Shown: positions 8,445 through 16,759, counted from the stretch's first letter. The stretch: 46,752 nucleotides of DNA from Sutterella sp. (GCF_030539355.1 NZ_JAUNSF010000014.1:1-46752), one strand, 5' to 3'. Numbers and translations: made by a program. Notes: generated by a model not told the origin, from the sequence alone.

Positions 8445-9673
8445 CACGCCTCCTTCTTCACGGTCTGACGCTTCGCGGCGCGCTTCGGCGCGGCCTTGGC
8501 GGGCTTCGCTTCAGCCGCAGGAGCGGCCGGGGCCTTCGCGGCCTCGGGGGCCTGCGCCTGCTTCACTTCAGCGGCCTCAGGAGCGGCGGCCTTCGCCCTG
8601 CGGCGGCAGGGAGCGCGCTTCGGCTTCGGCGCGGCGGGCTCCGCGGCCTTGTCCGTCGTTTCCTTCTTCTGAGCGGCCTTTTCCGCCGCGGCCTTCGCAG
8701 ACTTCGCCGCGGCCTTCTTCGCCGCCTCGCTGTCGACGTCAAGGATGCGGGCGAGGAGCGAGCCCGGGTTCACGACCGGGTACTCGCGCAGCGTGAAGAC
8801 GAGGCCGTTCGAGGGGCTGCGCACCTCCTCGAGAACCTCGCCGGTGACGGGATCGGTGACGATGCCGAGGAGGTCGCCCTTCCTGAGGCTCATCCAGTGC
8901 TCGATCTCGGGGATGAAGATGCCGGCGGCGTTGGCGTTGATGAAGCCCACGCGGCCGTCGGTGGAGACGATCGGCTCGGTCACCTTCTCGACCGGGCCCT
9001 TCCAGATGCCGAGGGTCTTCGCGAGATTGAGGAGCCCCGCGAGCATCTTCTCGCCGTAGTCCTTCGTGATGCGCATGCCGACGCCCATCTCAGCGACGAG
9101 GCAGGGCGTGCCGATCGAGTTGAGCGACCAGGCGAGCGTGCTCTCAAGGACGGTCGCGGCCGCATGCACCCAGATGAAGTCGCAGTTGAGGGTCTTCGCG
9201 AGCGGAACGAGCTTCTCGGCCGTGTTCACGTTCACGCGGACCTGCGGGATCTCGCGCAGGAAGATGTTCGAGGCGTGGATGTCGACGACGCAGGAGGCGC
9301 CGGCCATGTCCGCGACGATCTTCGCGGCGATGACTTCCTCGGTGGTGCCGCGGGCGTCGCCGGGGAAGATGCGGTTCATGTCGAGATCGAAGCGCGGGAT
9401 GCCGCGGGTGATCGTGTCAACGCCGAGCGGGTTGAGCGCCGGGTAGATGTCGACGATGCCGGTGAGGTACTCCGGATGCGCGGCGATCGCGCGGTTCATG
9501 AGCCAGCAGACGTACTGGCCCTCAAGCTCGTCGCCGTGGGTGCCGGTGACGACACAGAGGCGGGGAAGCTTCTTCGCCTCCTCGGCCGTCGTGCCCTCGG
9601 GCTGCCAGCGGTTGCGGCGGATCTGCATCCGCTCGGCTACCGGGAGGCGAAAGGAAACGATGTTCTCAAGCAT
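8444..9673 (-). CDS. AspA/AstE-like deacylase with Lys/Ala tail
   Basis: Succinylglutamate desuccinylase/aspartoacylase family metallohydrolase, 409 aa. The catalytic domain covers about residues 1-310: zinc motif THGDE (H46, E49), NRIFPG, third ligand in DIHASN, then a C-terminal domain with VRSPSNG. Residues from about 312 onward form a low-complexity Ala/Lys/Pro tail like histone H1 or other nucleic-acid-binding tails, unusual for this family. The family removes acyl or amino-acid groups from amides; the substrate here is unknown. It lies 52 nt downstream of the transglutaminase gene, and its stop overlaps the next deacylase gene, so it belongs to the ATP-grasp operon. Confidence 0.84.
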   Translation of the reverse strand: MLENIVSFRLPVAERMQIRRNRWQPEGTTAEEAKKLPRLCVVTGTHGDELEGQYVCWLMNRAIAAHPEYLTGIVDIYPALNPLGVDTITRGIPRFDLDMNRIFPGDARGTTEEVIAAKIVADMAGASCVVDIHASNIFLREIPQVRVNVNTAEKLVPLAKTLNCDFIWVHAAATVLESTLAWSLNSIGTPCLVAEMGVGMRITKDYGEKMLAGLLNLAKTLGIWKGPVEKVTEPIVSTDGRVGFINANAAGIFIPEIEHWMSLRKGDLLGIVTDPVTGEVLEEVRSPSNGLVFTLREYPVVNPGSLLARILDVDSEAAKKAAAKSAKAAAEKAAQKKETTDKAAEPAAPKPKRAPCRRRAKAAAPEAAEVKQAQAPEAAKAPAAPAAEAKPAKAAPKRAAKRQTVKKEA

Positions 9674-9725
9674 GTTCGGGTTGATGGGTGTTCAGTTTGC
9701 AGCGCTTTTTCGGTCTTGGTGCCGT

Positions 9726-10520
9726 TCAGCGCCTGGAGAAGACGGACTCGACGGGGATGAGCGAGGCCGTGGTGCGGATCGCCTGCATGCGGACGCGGGA
9801 GAAGACGCCGCGCTCGATCGCCGCCTGCGTGAAGTCGGCGCCGCGGGCGAGTGCGAGGTACGTGTCGCCGCAGGCCTTGCCCTCGGTCGGGTCAAGCGGC
9901 AGCCACCGCTCGCCCGTCCAGGCCTCGATCCAGGCGTGGGTCTCGCCCGTGCCGGCGACGAGCCCGGCCACGTAGCGGCAGGAGATGCGCCGCATGCGCA
10001 GGAGCGCGAGCATCACGTGCGCATAGTCCTGGCAGACGCCGCGGCCGGAGCGGAGCGCCTCCTCGGCGGTCGTCGCCGTCGAGGTGCTGCCCGATTCGTA
10101 CGTGAGCGCGCCGTGGGCGCAGGCGAGGATGCGGTCGATCTGAAGCTCGATGTCGTCGGGGAGGCTCCCGAGGGTCTTCGAGAGCGCCTCGAGCGTCTCG
10201 CCCGGCCTCGTGAGCATCGAGGGGTAGGCGAGCCATCCCGGCCCGTGAACGGTGTCATAGCGGTCGGGAAGCACCAGGGCGAGGCCCTTCGAATGGAAGT
10301 GGAATGTCGAGTGCTCGTCGTCGATCCTGCCCGTGAAGACGCGGTTGCCGAACGGAGGCTCGACGAGCTCCGCGCAGAACGCGGCCGGGCTCACCGTCAG
10401 ACTCGCGCTGATCACGCGCTGGCGGTTGCAGGAGGGCGGCGAGGCCCGCAGCCTGAAGACATGGCCTTCGGCTGCAGGTTCGAACGTGTAGGTGGTTTCC
10501 AGACTGAATGCTACTTTCAA
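9726..10520 (-). CDS. transglutaminase-like cysteine protease family protein
   Basis: Transglutaminase-like protein of COG1305 type, 264 aa from TTG 10520. That start gives the expected beginning of the bacterial transglutaminase N-terminal domain (KVAFSLETTYTFEP) and has GAGGTG a few bases upstream. An ATG at 10595 in frame would overlap the previous gene by 23 nt. The catalytic triad is visible: Cys in GVCQDYAH, His in THAWIEAW, Asp in LDPTEG. Members of this group are placed with alpha-E and circularly permuted ATP-grasp proteins in many genomes and are thought to cut or transfer peptide bonds. The product is unknown. Confidence 0.88.
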   Translation of the reverse strand: MKVAFSLETTYTFEPAAEGHVFRLRASPPSCNRQRVISASLTVSPAAFCAELVEPPFGNRVFTGRIDDEHSTFHFHSKGLALVLPDRYDTVHGPGWLAYPSMLTRPGETLEALSKTLGSLPDDIELQIDRILACAHGALTYESGSTSTATTAEEALRSGRGVCQDYAHVMLALLRMRRISCRYVAGLVAGTGETHAWIEAWTGERWLPLDPTEGKACGDTYLALARGADFTQAAIERGVFSRVRMQAIRTTASLIPVESVFSRR

Positions 10521-10572
10521 GGGACACCTCGGGGTCGGGATAGCCTTTGCGGGGGTCTCGGGCCTTGGGGGA

Positions 10573-11262
10573 TCAGATCTCGTTGATGAGATCAATCGCC
10601 TCGGCGCGCTCGGAGGCTGAGAGGTCGGGCTTGAGGAAGAGGTCCTCGAGACGCTCGAGCGCCGCGCGGGTCTTGGTCTTCCTCAGACCGCCGACGCGGT
10701 CCATGTAGATGAGCAGGCGCTGGAGCGTGACGCGCATCTCGGAGACGGGGATCTCGAGGCGCAGCTCGAGGTCGAGGCGTTCGATGTACTTGCCGATCAG
10801 GATGAGGGCGCGGCGCTGCGGGTCGAGCACCGTCTCCTCGAGGCTGCCCCAGAAGGCGAGGATCCAGTCGATGATCTGCTGCGTCTCGAGGAAGGCCGAG
10901 CGGGCGCCCCTCAGGCTCTCGAGGCGGTTGAGCGACATCTGGATGAAGGAGAGCGTCTCCGAGGAGATGAAGCTGCGCAGCACGAGCGCGTTGTCATAGG
11001 CGCGCGAAAGGTTCGAGTAGATCGAGTCGGGGTTCTTGGCGTCGTAGAGGTAGCTCTGCTCGAAGTCGGCCGCGTCCTTGTAGATGGCGTGCGGGATCGA
11101 GAGGCGGTCGCAGAAGCCCGTGTAGGCGCTGCCGTCGCCGTCGATCATCACGTCAAGGAAGCGGTTCACGATGCGCATCGTGCTTCCGACGCGTTCGGTG
11201 TAGCGGCCGAGCCAGCGAAGGCGGTCAGCCTGTTCGGCTGAAATGGCATGAGTGTGGTTCAT
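10573..11262 (-). CDS. alpha-E domain protein (DUF403)
   Basis: Alpha-helical protein of the alpha-E family (COG2307), 229 aa, somewhat shorter than the usual roughly 310 aa. The diagnostic N-terminal pattern LRWLGRYTERVGSTMRIVNRF is present. The rest is predicted as a helical bundle (LRSFISSETLSFIQMSLNRL and similar). Family function is unproven; it always travels with a circularly permuted ATP-grasp enzyme and a transglutaminase. Here it lies 38 nt after the ATP-grasp stop and about 50 nt before the transglutaminase TTG start, consistent with one transcript. Confidence 0.9.
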   Translation of the reverse strand: MNHTHAISAEQADRLRWLGRYTERVGSTMRIVNRFLDVMIDGDGSAYTGFCDRLSIPHAIYKDAADFEQSYLYDAKNPDSIYSNLSRAYDNALVLRSFISSETLSFIQMSLNRLESLRGARSAFLETQQIIDWILAFWGSLEETVLDPQRRALILIGKYIERLDLELRLEIPVSEMRVTLQRLLIYMDRVGGLRKTKTRAALERLEDLFLKPDLSASERAEAIDLINEI

Positions 11263-11300
11263 TTTCTAATTCCGTCCGGTGGAGGTTCTTCGCGCAGTTC

Positions 11301-12638
11301 TCAGAGCGCCCTGGGCGCTTCGACCCAGGTGTCCTTGAAGCCGCCGCCCTGGGAGGAGTTGACGACGAAGCTGCCCTCGACGCGCGAGAAGCGCGTCAGG
11401 CCGCTCGGCCAGACCTTCGGGCCGTCGGCGCCCGTGAGGACGAAGGCGCGCAGGTCAGCCTTGCGCGGAACAACCTCGGTGCCGGACTCGCTCTCGACGG
11501 CCACAGGCAGGTCGATGAAGTCGATCACCTCCTGGACGATGAAGCGGCGCGATTCCTTCTTGATGCGCTCGCGCCAGGCCTCGAGCGTCTTCTCGTCCAT
11601 GTCGCGGCCGAAGACGACGCCGTAGCCGCCTGCCTCGGAGACGTCCTTGATGACGAGCTTCTCGAGGTTGGCGAGCACGTACTCGCGGTCCTTCTCGTAG
11701 AAGGGCAGGTAGGTCGGAGCGTTCTCGAGGATCGGCTCCTCGCCGAGGTAGTACTTGACCATCTTCGGCACGAAGTAATAGATGCCCTTGTCATCGGCGA
11801 CGCCGTTGCCCGGCGCGTTGATGATGGCGACGTTGCCCGCGCGGTAGGCGTCCATGATGCCCGGGATGCCGATGAGGCTCTCCGGCAGGAAGCAGAGCGG
11901 GTCGAGATATTCGTCGGAGATGCGGCGGTAGATCGCGCCGACCTTGACGGCGCCCTGGGCGTAGTCGCGGAACCAGAGCTCGTTGTTCTCGACGAAGAGG
12001 TCGTCGTTCGTCGCGAGCGCGAAGCCGGTCTTCTCGGCGAGGTAGCTGTGCTCGAAGAACGCGGCGTTGTAGCGGCCCGGCGTCATGATGACGCTGATGC
12101 CGTCGGTGGAGACGCTCTGCATCATCTCGGCGAGCATCTTCGGATAGACGCGGTTCTCGAGCACGCGCTCGCGGCGGAAGGTCTCGGGCGAGGCGCGGCG
12201 GCAGAGCTCGCGGGCGATCACCGGGTAGGAGGCGCCCGAGGGGATCCTCAGGTTGTCCTCGAGGACGTACCAGTGGCCGTCCTTGCCCTGGACCAGGTCA
12301 ATGCCGGCGATGTGCGCCCAGACGCCGCCCGGAGGCGTGACGCCGTCGCAGGGCTGCAGGAATCCGGACGAGGAGTAGACGAAGTCCTCGGGGATCACGC
12401 CGTCCTTGATGATGCGCTTCGGACCGTAGATGTCCGCGAGGAACGCATTCAGAGCGGCGACGCGCTGCTCGAGCCCGCGCGAAAGCCGGGCCCATTCATC
12501 GGCCTTGATGACGCGGGGAATGGAGTCGAAGGGAAAAAGCTGTTCGTGAAACTCGCCGTTCTTGTAGAGCCCGAACTTCACGCCATAGCGCGAAAGAAGC
12601 TCGTTGATTCGGTCGGTGTTCTCAATGAGAGAGTCCAT
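11301..12638 (-). CDS. circularly permuted ATP-grasp ligase
   Basis: Circularly permuted type-2 ATP-grasp protein (COG2308, DUF404/407), 445 aa, a usual length. Visible family motifs are GVWAHIAGIDLVQG, YVLEDNLRIPSGASYPV, IMTPGRYNAAFFEHSYLA and NAPGNGVADDKGIYYFVPKM. ATP-grasp enzymes join a carboxylate to an amine through an acyl phosphate. For this family a peptide-like product has been predicted but not shown. It is the first gene of a five-gene operon and is preceded by a sigma-54-type promoter at 12688-12701. The leader from the predicted start of transcription is about 40 nt and contains GAGG before the ATG. Confidence 0.93.
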   Translation of the reverse strand: MDSLIENTDRINELLSRYGVKFGLYKNGEFHEQLFPFDSIPRVIKADEWARLSRGLEQRVAALNAFLADIYGPKRIIKDGVIPEDFVYSSSGFLQPCDGVTPPGGVWAHIAGIDLVQGKDGHWYVLEDNLRIPSGASYPVIARELCRRASPETFRRERVLENRVYPKMLAEMMQSVSTDGISVIMTPGRYNAAFFEHSYLAEKTGFALATNDDLFVENNELWFRDYAQGAVKVGAIYRRISDEYLDPLCFLPESLIGIPGIMDAYRAGNVAIINAPGNGVADDKGIYYFVPKMVKYYLGEEPILENAPTYLPFYEKDREYVLANLEKLVIKDVSEAGGYGVVFGRDMDEKTLEAWRERIKKESRRFIVQEVIDFIDLPVAVESESGTEVVPRKADLRAFVLTGADGPKVWPSGLTRFSRVEGSFVVNSSQGGGFKDTWVEAPRAL

Positions 12639-12687
12639 GAAATTCGCCTCGGGATGGTGCAGGCAGGAGGGGGATGGATGAATTCAA

Positions 12688-12701
12688 GCAATAGGCGTGC
12701 C
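12688..12701 (-). promoter_or_regulatory. sigma-54 promoter of ATP-grasp operon
   Basis: On the minus strand the sequence reads AGGCACGCCTATTGCTT. It has the invariant GG (-24) and GC (-12) separated by exactly 10 nt, and matches the TGGCACG-N4-TTGCW consensus except for the first T. It lies about 50 nt upstream of the ATP-grasp start, where a promoter would be expected. Confidence 0.75.
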
Positions 12702-12761
12702 TGAATTTTCCTGCCGGGTTGACGAGGAGGATCCAGATCGGGGCGCGAGAGAGGGTGTGTG

Positions 12762-12778
12762 TGCACCAGTTTGAATCC
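12762..12778 (-). promoter_or_regulatory. possible NtrC half-site
   Basis: The plus strand reads TGCACCAGTTTGAATCC, so the minus strand ends in a perfect TGGTGCA half-site. The other half is poor. It lies about 85 nt upstream of the predicted sigma-54 start point and 31 bp (three helical turns) from a better site at 12793-12809. Confidence 0.4.
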
Positions 12779-12792
12779 AGCAGTCAGTTTAG

Positions 12793-12809
12793 TGCACCAA
12801 ATATGTGCG
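12793..12809 (-). promoter_or_regulatory. probable NtrC enhancer site
   Basis: The plus strand reads TGCACCAAATATGTGCG. One half is a perfect TGCACCA, and the other keeps GTGC at the right spacing, giving a good match to the 17-bp NtrC dyad TGCACCA-N3-TGGTGCA. It is about 115-130 nt upstream of the predicted sigma-54 start point, a usual enhancer distance. Confidence 0.55.
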
Positions 12810-13032
12810 GTGCGTGTCTGCTGATTCCCGAAAACGGGAATGCGGGAGGCGGGGGCGCTGCTCCATGGACTGACGAGAGCGCTTCGAAGAACGTTGAATT
12901 ATCAGGATGCTTCAGAAAACCAAAGTGACGCAAGAGTGAAAACGAGAACATCCCGAGGAAATCCAACGAAAACTTGAGCCGACGCAAAATAAGGCCGGAA
13001 TAGGGGCCCGTAATGCCGCAGGGAATTCCCTG

Positions 13033-13267
13033 ATGGAGAAGGAATTTGCTGCGATCGCAGATAAAATAGGAGTTGAGCAGAGACCCGCGCCCCGCGCGGA
13101 CGGCCGCTTCCCCCTTCTTGAGCGCGCTTCACGCTTCTCTGAGCCTCCTCGCGTGAAGCATCCAGGCGCTCGCGGCTGCAGTTCGTCACTGATGAACAGT
13201 CTCTGCTTTGTTAACCCGCAGCAGCCCCTCCCAACCTCCACCGTCTCGGGTCTGCTGCGGGATTTTT
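13033..13267 (+). ncRNA. candidate small RNA ending in a strong terminator
   Basis: A plus-strand transcript would end at a clear intrinsic terminator although the next gene is on the opposite strand. Upstream of it, GAGCGC plus CTTCACGC (about 13121-13136) can pair with GCGTGAAG and GCGCTC (about 13152-13173), forming a structured arm. The open frames in it lack convincing protein features. The 5' end is not defined; no good promoter is visible. Confidence 0.3.
13217..13267 (+). terminator. intrinsic terminator, plus strand
   Basis: A 9-bp perfect stem CCGCAGCAG (13217-13225) pairs with CTGCTGCGG (13253-13261) and is followed by ATTTTTT. The loop is 27 nt. No recognised gene lies directly upstream on this strand. 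Confidence 0.7.
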
Positions 13268-13291
13268 TATCTGCGCCTGGCGCCTGCACAC

Positions 13292-13329
13292 GAAAAAAAG
13301 GCATCCCGGCCGGGAGCGGCCGGAATGCC
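13292..13329 (-). terminator. terminator of flavoreductase gene, minus strand
   Basis: On the minus strand the stem GGCATTCCGGCCG pairs with CGGCCGGGATGCC (one mismatch) around a 4-nt loop, followed by seven T residues. It lies about 95 nt past the flavoreductase stop. Confidence 0.8.
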
Positions 13330-13425
13330 ATGTCCACAAAGGAGAGTGCAGAAGAGTGAAAGTTTCGGTGACGGCCGGCCCCGGTCAATCGGGAGGAGGG
13401 AACCGGCCGTCAGCCAGGGAGATGA

Positions 13426-14913
13426 TCAGGCGATTTTCTCGGCCGCGGCGTTCTCGCCCGCGATCTGGCCGAAGACGAAGAGGTCGAGGATCGCGTTGCC
13501 GCCGACGCGGTTCGTGCCGTGGATGCCGCCGGTGATCTCGCCCGCGGCATAGAGGCGCGGAATAGGATTGCCCTGCCAGTCGAGGCACTGCGCGCGCGTG
13601 TTCGTGTTGAGGCCGCCCATCGTGTGGTGCACGGTCATGCCGGTGTAGCAGGCCCAGAAGGGGCCCTTCTCGATGCGCTTGGTGAGGTTGACGGCGGTCT
13701 TCTGGAAGTCGTCGTCGCGGCCGTTCTTCACGAACACGTTGTTGTAGCGGTCGATCGTCTTCTCGAGGCCGTCCGGGTCAACGCCCATCTTCTCGGCGAG
13801 CTCGCGGATCGTCGGGGCCGTCCAGGCCTCGTTGATCTTGATGCCTTCGTGGATGGCCTTGCGGTTCACTTCGTCATAGCTCTCGAAGTTCTCGTTGTCG
13901 CAGACCGTGTAGGCATAGCGCTCAGGGGTGCCGAGCACCGCGTCGCGGATCACGTCGCGGCGCTCGCCCTCGTTGACGATGCGGTTGCCGCGCTTGTCGA
14001 CGTAGATCGAGCCGTTCACGTTGAAGTTCAGCAGCAGCTTCATCTTCTTGCCGGCCGGGGCGCCCGGGGTGGACTGGATGAAGTCCATGCCGACGAGGTA
14101 GCCGCCGACGCGGACCGCGGCCATCGCCACCTCGCCGGTGCTGCCCGGGAGGTTGTCGGTGCCGAGGCCCCTGACGCGCGGATCATGCAGTTCGCGCAGG
14201 TACTTGTTCGCGCCGAAGCCGCCGGCGGCGAGCACCACGGCGCGCGTGGCGCGGATATAGCGGCTCTTGCCGGATTTCGTGACCTTCACGCCGAGCACGT
14301 CGCCCTCGAACGGGCGCTCGCGGATGATCTCGGTGACCGAGACGCCCGTCTGAACCTTGACGCCGAGGTCCTTGGCGGCCTTCGAGAGGATCGTGCCGTA
14401 GCCCTGGCCCTTAGGCAGCGCCGGGATGTGCGAGCGCGGGTAGAGCGCGCCGAAGATCTGGATCACGTTGTCCTTGAACTTCATGCCGAGGCTCTCGAGC
14501 CACGTGACCGCGCCGTAGGCGTTCTCGCAGAGCACGCGCACGCGCTCGGGGTCGCCGCGGAAGTCGCCGGCGGCGAGCGTCTGCTTCATGTGATTCTCGG
14601 GGCTGTCCTTGATGCCCTGGCGGGGCTGGCGGACCGGGTCGGAGGCGTTCATGAAGCCCTGGGAGACCAGGGTGTTGCCGCCCGTGAAGGCGAGCTTCTC
14701 AAGCACGACAACGTCCTTCGCGCCCTTCTGGGCGGCCTTGACGGCGGCGGCCATGCCCGCGCCGCCCGAGCCGACCACGATGATCTCGTGGGTCTCGTCC
14801 CAGACGATCCCGGGCGCGCACTGCGCACGGGCGAAGCCCGAGGCGGCGGCGAGCGCCGTGCCGGCGCCGGCCATCTTGAGCATGCTGCGGCGGTTGATGC
14901 GTTTGTCGGTCAT
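13426..14913 (-). CDS. Tat-exported fumarate-reductase-like flavoprotein
   Basis: FAD-dependent periplasmic reductase of the flavocytochrome c family, 495 aa. The start at 14913 has AAGGAGAG 9 nt upstream and opens with a clear Tat signal (NRRSMLKMAGAG); a longer frame from 15018 lacks any such feature. The FAD fold begins at about residue 43 (IIVVGSGGAGMAAA). Active-site landmarks are canonical in part: VHHTMGG, the NEGERRD acid/Arg pair, and GGIHGTNRVGGN. The proton-donor Arg region reads CDNENFES, so the Arg seen in fumarate reductase appears missing. There is no FMN or heme domain, so electrons must come from a separate carrier. It is divergent from an exported esterase, with a perfect palindrome midway. 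Confidence 0.9.
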   Translation of the reverse strand: MTDKRINRRSMLKMAGAGTALAAASGFARAQCAPGIVWDETHEIIVVGSGGAGMAAAVKAAQKGAKDVVVLEKLAFTGGNTLVSQGFMNASDPVRQPRQGIKDSPENHMKQTLAAGDFRGDPERVRVLCENAYGAVTWLESLGMKFKDNVIQIFGALYPRSHIPALPKGQGYGTILSKAAKDLGVKVQTGVSVTEIIRERPFEGDVLGVKVTKSGKSRYIRATRAVVLAAGGFGANKYLRELHDPRVRGLGTDNLPGSTGEVAMAAVRVGGYLVGMDFIQSTPGAPAGKKMKLLLNFNVNGSIYVDKRGNRIVNEGERRDVIRDAVLGTPERYAYTVCDNENFESYDEVNRKAIHEGIKINEAWTAPTIRELAEKMGVDPDGLEKTIDRYNNVFVKNGRDDDFQKTAVNLTKRIEKGPFWACYTGMTVHHTMGGLNTNTRAQCLDWQGNPIPRLYAAGEITGGIHGTNRVGGNAILDLFVFGQIAGENAAAEKIA

Positions 14914-15013
14914 GGAAGTCTCTCCTTCGTAATGGTCTTTCGTTCTGTTCCGGTTCGTGTCGGAAAGCCCGTGGTCCGAGGCTTTCGTCCGGATGCCGAC
15001 ATTCTCGTCGGCG

Positions 15014-15031
15014 AACATGCGCGCGCATGTT
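15014..15031. promoter_or_regulatory. 18-bp perfect palindrome, likely operator
   Basis: AACATGCGCGCGCATGTT is a perfect dyad. Its centre is about 110 nt from both the flavoreductase start (14913) and the esterase start (15134). The same core occurs at 17553-17568 upstream of the response regulator gene. It is probably the binding site of that regulator (inference). Confidence 0.65.
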
Positions 15032-15133
15032 GGGTGACCTCAAGGGAGCGCGAGAAAGAATGACGACATCTTCGCCGCGCTTTTACGATCAGCGGCATCA
15101 GTCGGGCGTGAGCCCGGTGAAGGAGAAGAACTG

Positions 15134-16741
15134 ATGCAGAGAAGAGAGCTTCTGAAGGACTGCGCCGCGCTCGGCGCCGCCGCGGCCGTGCCCGCGATCA
15201 CGGGCTGCACCGCAGCTCAAAAGGAACGGACGGCGCTCCCCGGGGACGCGCTTGAGACCACTGTCGCCGATGCGCCCGCGGGCAGGTTCCGCGGGTTCAT
15301 TCGTCCCGGGGAGCCGGGCGTGCGCGTCTTCCTCGGCATCCCCTTCATGAAGAACCCGTACGAGCCCGTGCGGCGCTTCCTCGCCCCCGAGCCTTTCGAG
15401 CGGTTCGAGGAGACCGTCGACTGCATGGCGTACGGATCGGTTCCGCTCCAGCCTGCGCGCACGGCGAAGCCCAGCGAGCCGAGGATGAAGGGTGGCGACG
15501 GTCCGCTCTGCCTCAACATCTGGGCGCCTGCGGAAGGAGGGAATCTTCCGGTGATGGTCTGGGTGCCGGGCGGGGGCTCCATCAACTGCGACCAGAACGA
15601 CGCGCGCTTCGAGGGCACGGCCTTCGCCCGCGACGGCGTGATTCTCGTCACGCTCGCCTACCGCGTGAACGTGGACGGCTTCATGAAGGTGAAGGGCGGC
15701 GATTCGAATCTCGGCAACCGCGACATCATCGCGGGCCTCAGGTGGGTGAAGCAGAACATCGCCGCCTTCGGCGGTGACCCGCGGCGCATCACCGCCTTCG
15801 GGCAGTCCGCGGGGGGCACGCATCTCGTCGACGTCATCGCCTCGCCGCTCGCAAAGGGGCTTCTCGCCGGCGCGATCATCCAGAGCCCGTCGGCCGTGGC
15901 ACAGTGGATCTCGGACGAACAGGCCGACCGCGCTGCCAGATACGTCTGCGATGCGCTCGGCGTCGAGCCCGCGCGCGAGGCGCTGATGAGTCTTCCCATT
16001 GAGAAGCTCGCCGACTTCCGGCCGCTCGCCGGAAAGCTCGCGGGAGACCGCGAATGGGCGCGCTTCACCTGCGGCAACACCTCGCTCTTCAAGGGCTGGG
16101 TGGACGGGGACCTCATGCCCGAGCGCCCGGTGGATGCGCTCGCCAGGGGCGCGGCCGCCGGGCTGCGCGTGATCGCCGGCTCCACGCATTCCGAGTGGCG
16201 CTGGTACATCGTGCCGAACGGTCAGATCGACCGGATCGACGAAGGGGCTGTCGCACGGCTCCTTGACGGCGCGAGGCTCCCCGCCTCGCTTTCCGAGTCC
16301 TACGCCCGTGCGGGCCGAGGAACCTCCCCCGGCGACCGGTTCGCGCAGATTCAGAGCGACGTGATCTTCCGCATGCCCTGCGTGCGGCTCCTTGAGAGCC
16401 TCGCCGCGGGCGGCGCGGATGTCTGGGCCTACAGCTTCGACTGGGAGAGCCCGGTCACGGGAAAGAGCGGTGCGAAGCTCGGCGCCGCGCACACGACGGA
16501 CGTGCCCTTCGTCTTCGGGACGGTGAAGGCGCCGCGCGCCGTCGCCTCGGTCGGCACCGAGCCGCCCGCCTCGCTCGTGCGCGACATGCACGGCGCCTGG
16601 GCAGAGTTCGCGAAGACGGGACGCGCGCCGTGGGCGCCCTTCAGTCTGCAGAGCCGCCGGTCGATGAGCTTCAGCGACCGGTCGCACGAAGTGACCGATC
16701 CCTGGGCTTTCGAGCGGCTCGCCGTACCTGACCGCCGCTGA
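15134..16741 (+). CDS. exported carboxylesterase type B (lipoprotein)
   Basis: Type B carboxylesterase (para-nitrobenzyl esterase family), 535 aa. The N-terminus combines a twin-Arg start (QRRELLKD) with a lipobox AITGC, so it is probably a Tat-exported lipoprotein anchored in the cell envelope. The nucleophile is S225 in FGQSAGG. The oxyanion region is VPGGGSINC, the family LNIW motif is present, and the His is likely in GAAHTTDVPF. The acidic residue is probably in THSEW. The start has AAGGAGAAG 7-8 nt upstream. It is divergent from the flavoreductase and shares a control region with it, so it may release the reductase substrate from an ester. Substrate is not evident. Confidence 0.88.
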   Translation: MQRRELLKDCAALGAAAAVPAITGCTAAQKERTALPGDALETTVADAPAGRFRGFIRPGEPGVRVFLGIPFMKNPYEPVRRFLAPEPFERFEETVDCMAYGSVPLQPARTAKPSEPRMKGGDGPLCLNIWAPAEGGNLPVMVWVPGGGSINCDQNDARFEGTAFARDGVILVTLAYRVNVDGFMKVKGGDSNLGNRDIIAGLRWVKQNIAAFGGDPRRITAFGQSAGGTHLVDVIASPLAKGLLAGAIIQSPSAVAQWISDEQADRAARYVCDALGVEPAREALMSLPIEKLADFRPLAGKLAGDREWARFTCGNTSLFKGWVDGDLMPERPVDALARGAAAGLRVIAGSTHSEWRWYIVPNGQIDRIDEGAVARLLDGARLPASLSESYARAGRGTSPGDRFAQIQSDVIFRMPCVRLLESLAAGGADVWAYSFDWESPVTGKSGAKLGAAHTTDVPFVFGTVKAPRAVASVGTEPPASLVRDMHGAWAEFAKTGRAPWAPFSLQSRRSMSFSDRSHEVTDPWAFERLAVPDRR

Positions 16742-16759
16742 TCAATATTGAATATGGAA

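Larger units (their letters stand above)
12639..13216. other. long intergenic region, mostly non-coding
   Basis: No convincing gene. The right part precedes a plus-strand hairpin terminator (13217-13267) and the left part holds the sigma-54 promoter and NtrC-like sites for the ATP-grasp operon. A short hairpin ATTCCCG-aaaa-CGGGAAT sits at 12824-12841. Short open frames here have no ribosome site or recognisable content. Confidence 0.5.

Noticed and set aside
10521..10595. ATG start for the transglutaminase gene
   Set aside because: It overlaps the alpha-E gene by 23 nt and adds Pro-rich residues; TTG 10520 has a better ribosome site and domain start.
13033..13359. 108-aa plus-strand frame as a leader peptide gene
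   Set aside because: No recognisable content and no plus-strand gene downstream that an attenuator could control.
13519..15063. 514-aa plus-strand open frame over the second flavoreductase
   Set aside because: Antisense of a well-supported gene; composition is repetitive and protein-unlike.
15098..16687. 529-aa minus-strand open frame over the esterase
   Set aside because: Antisense of the esterase with its catalytic motifs intact; no independent evidence.
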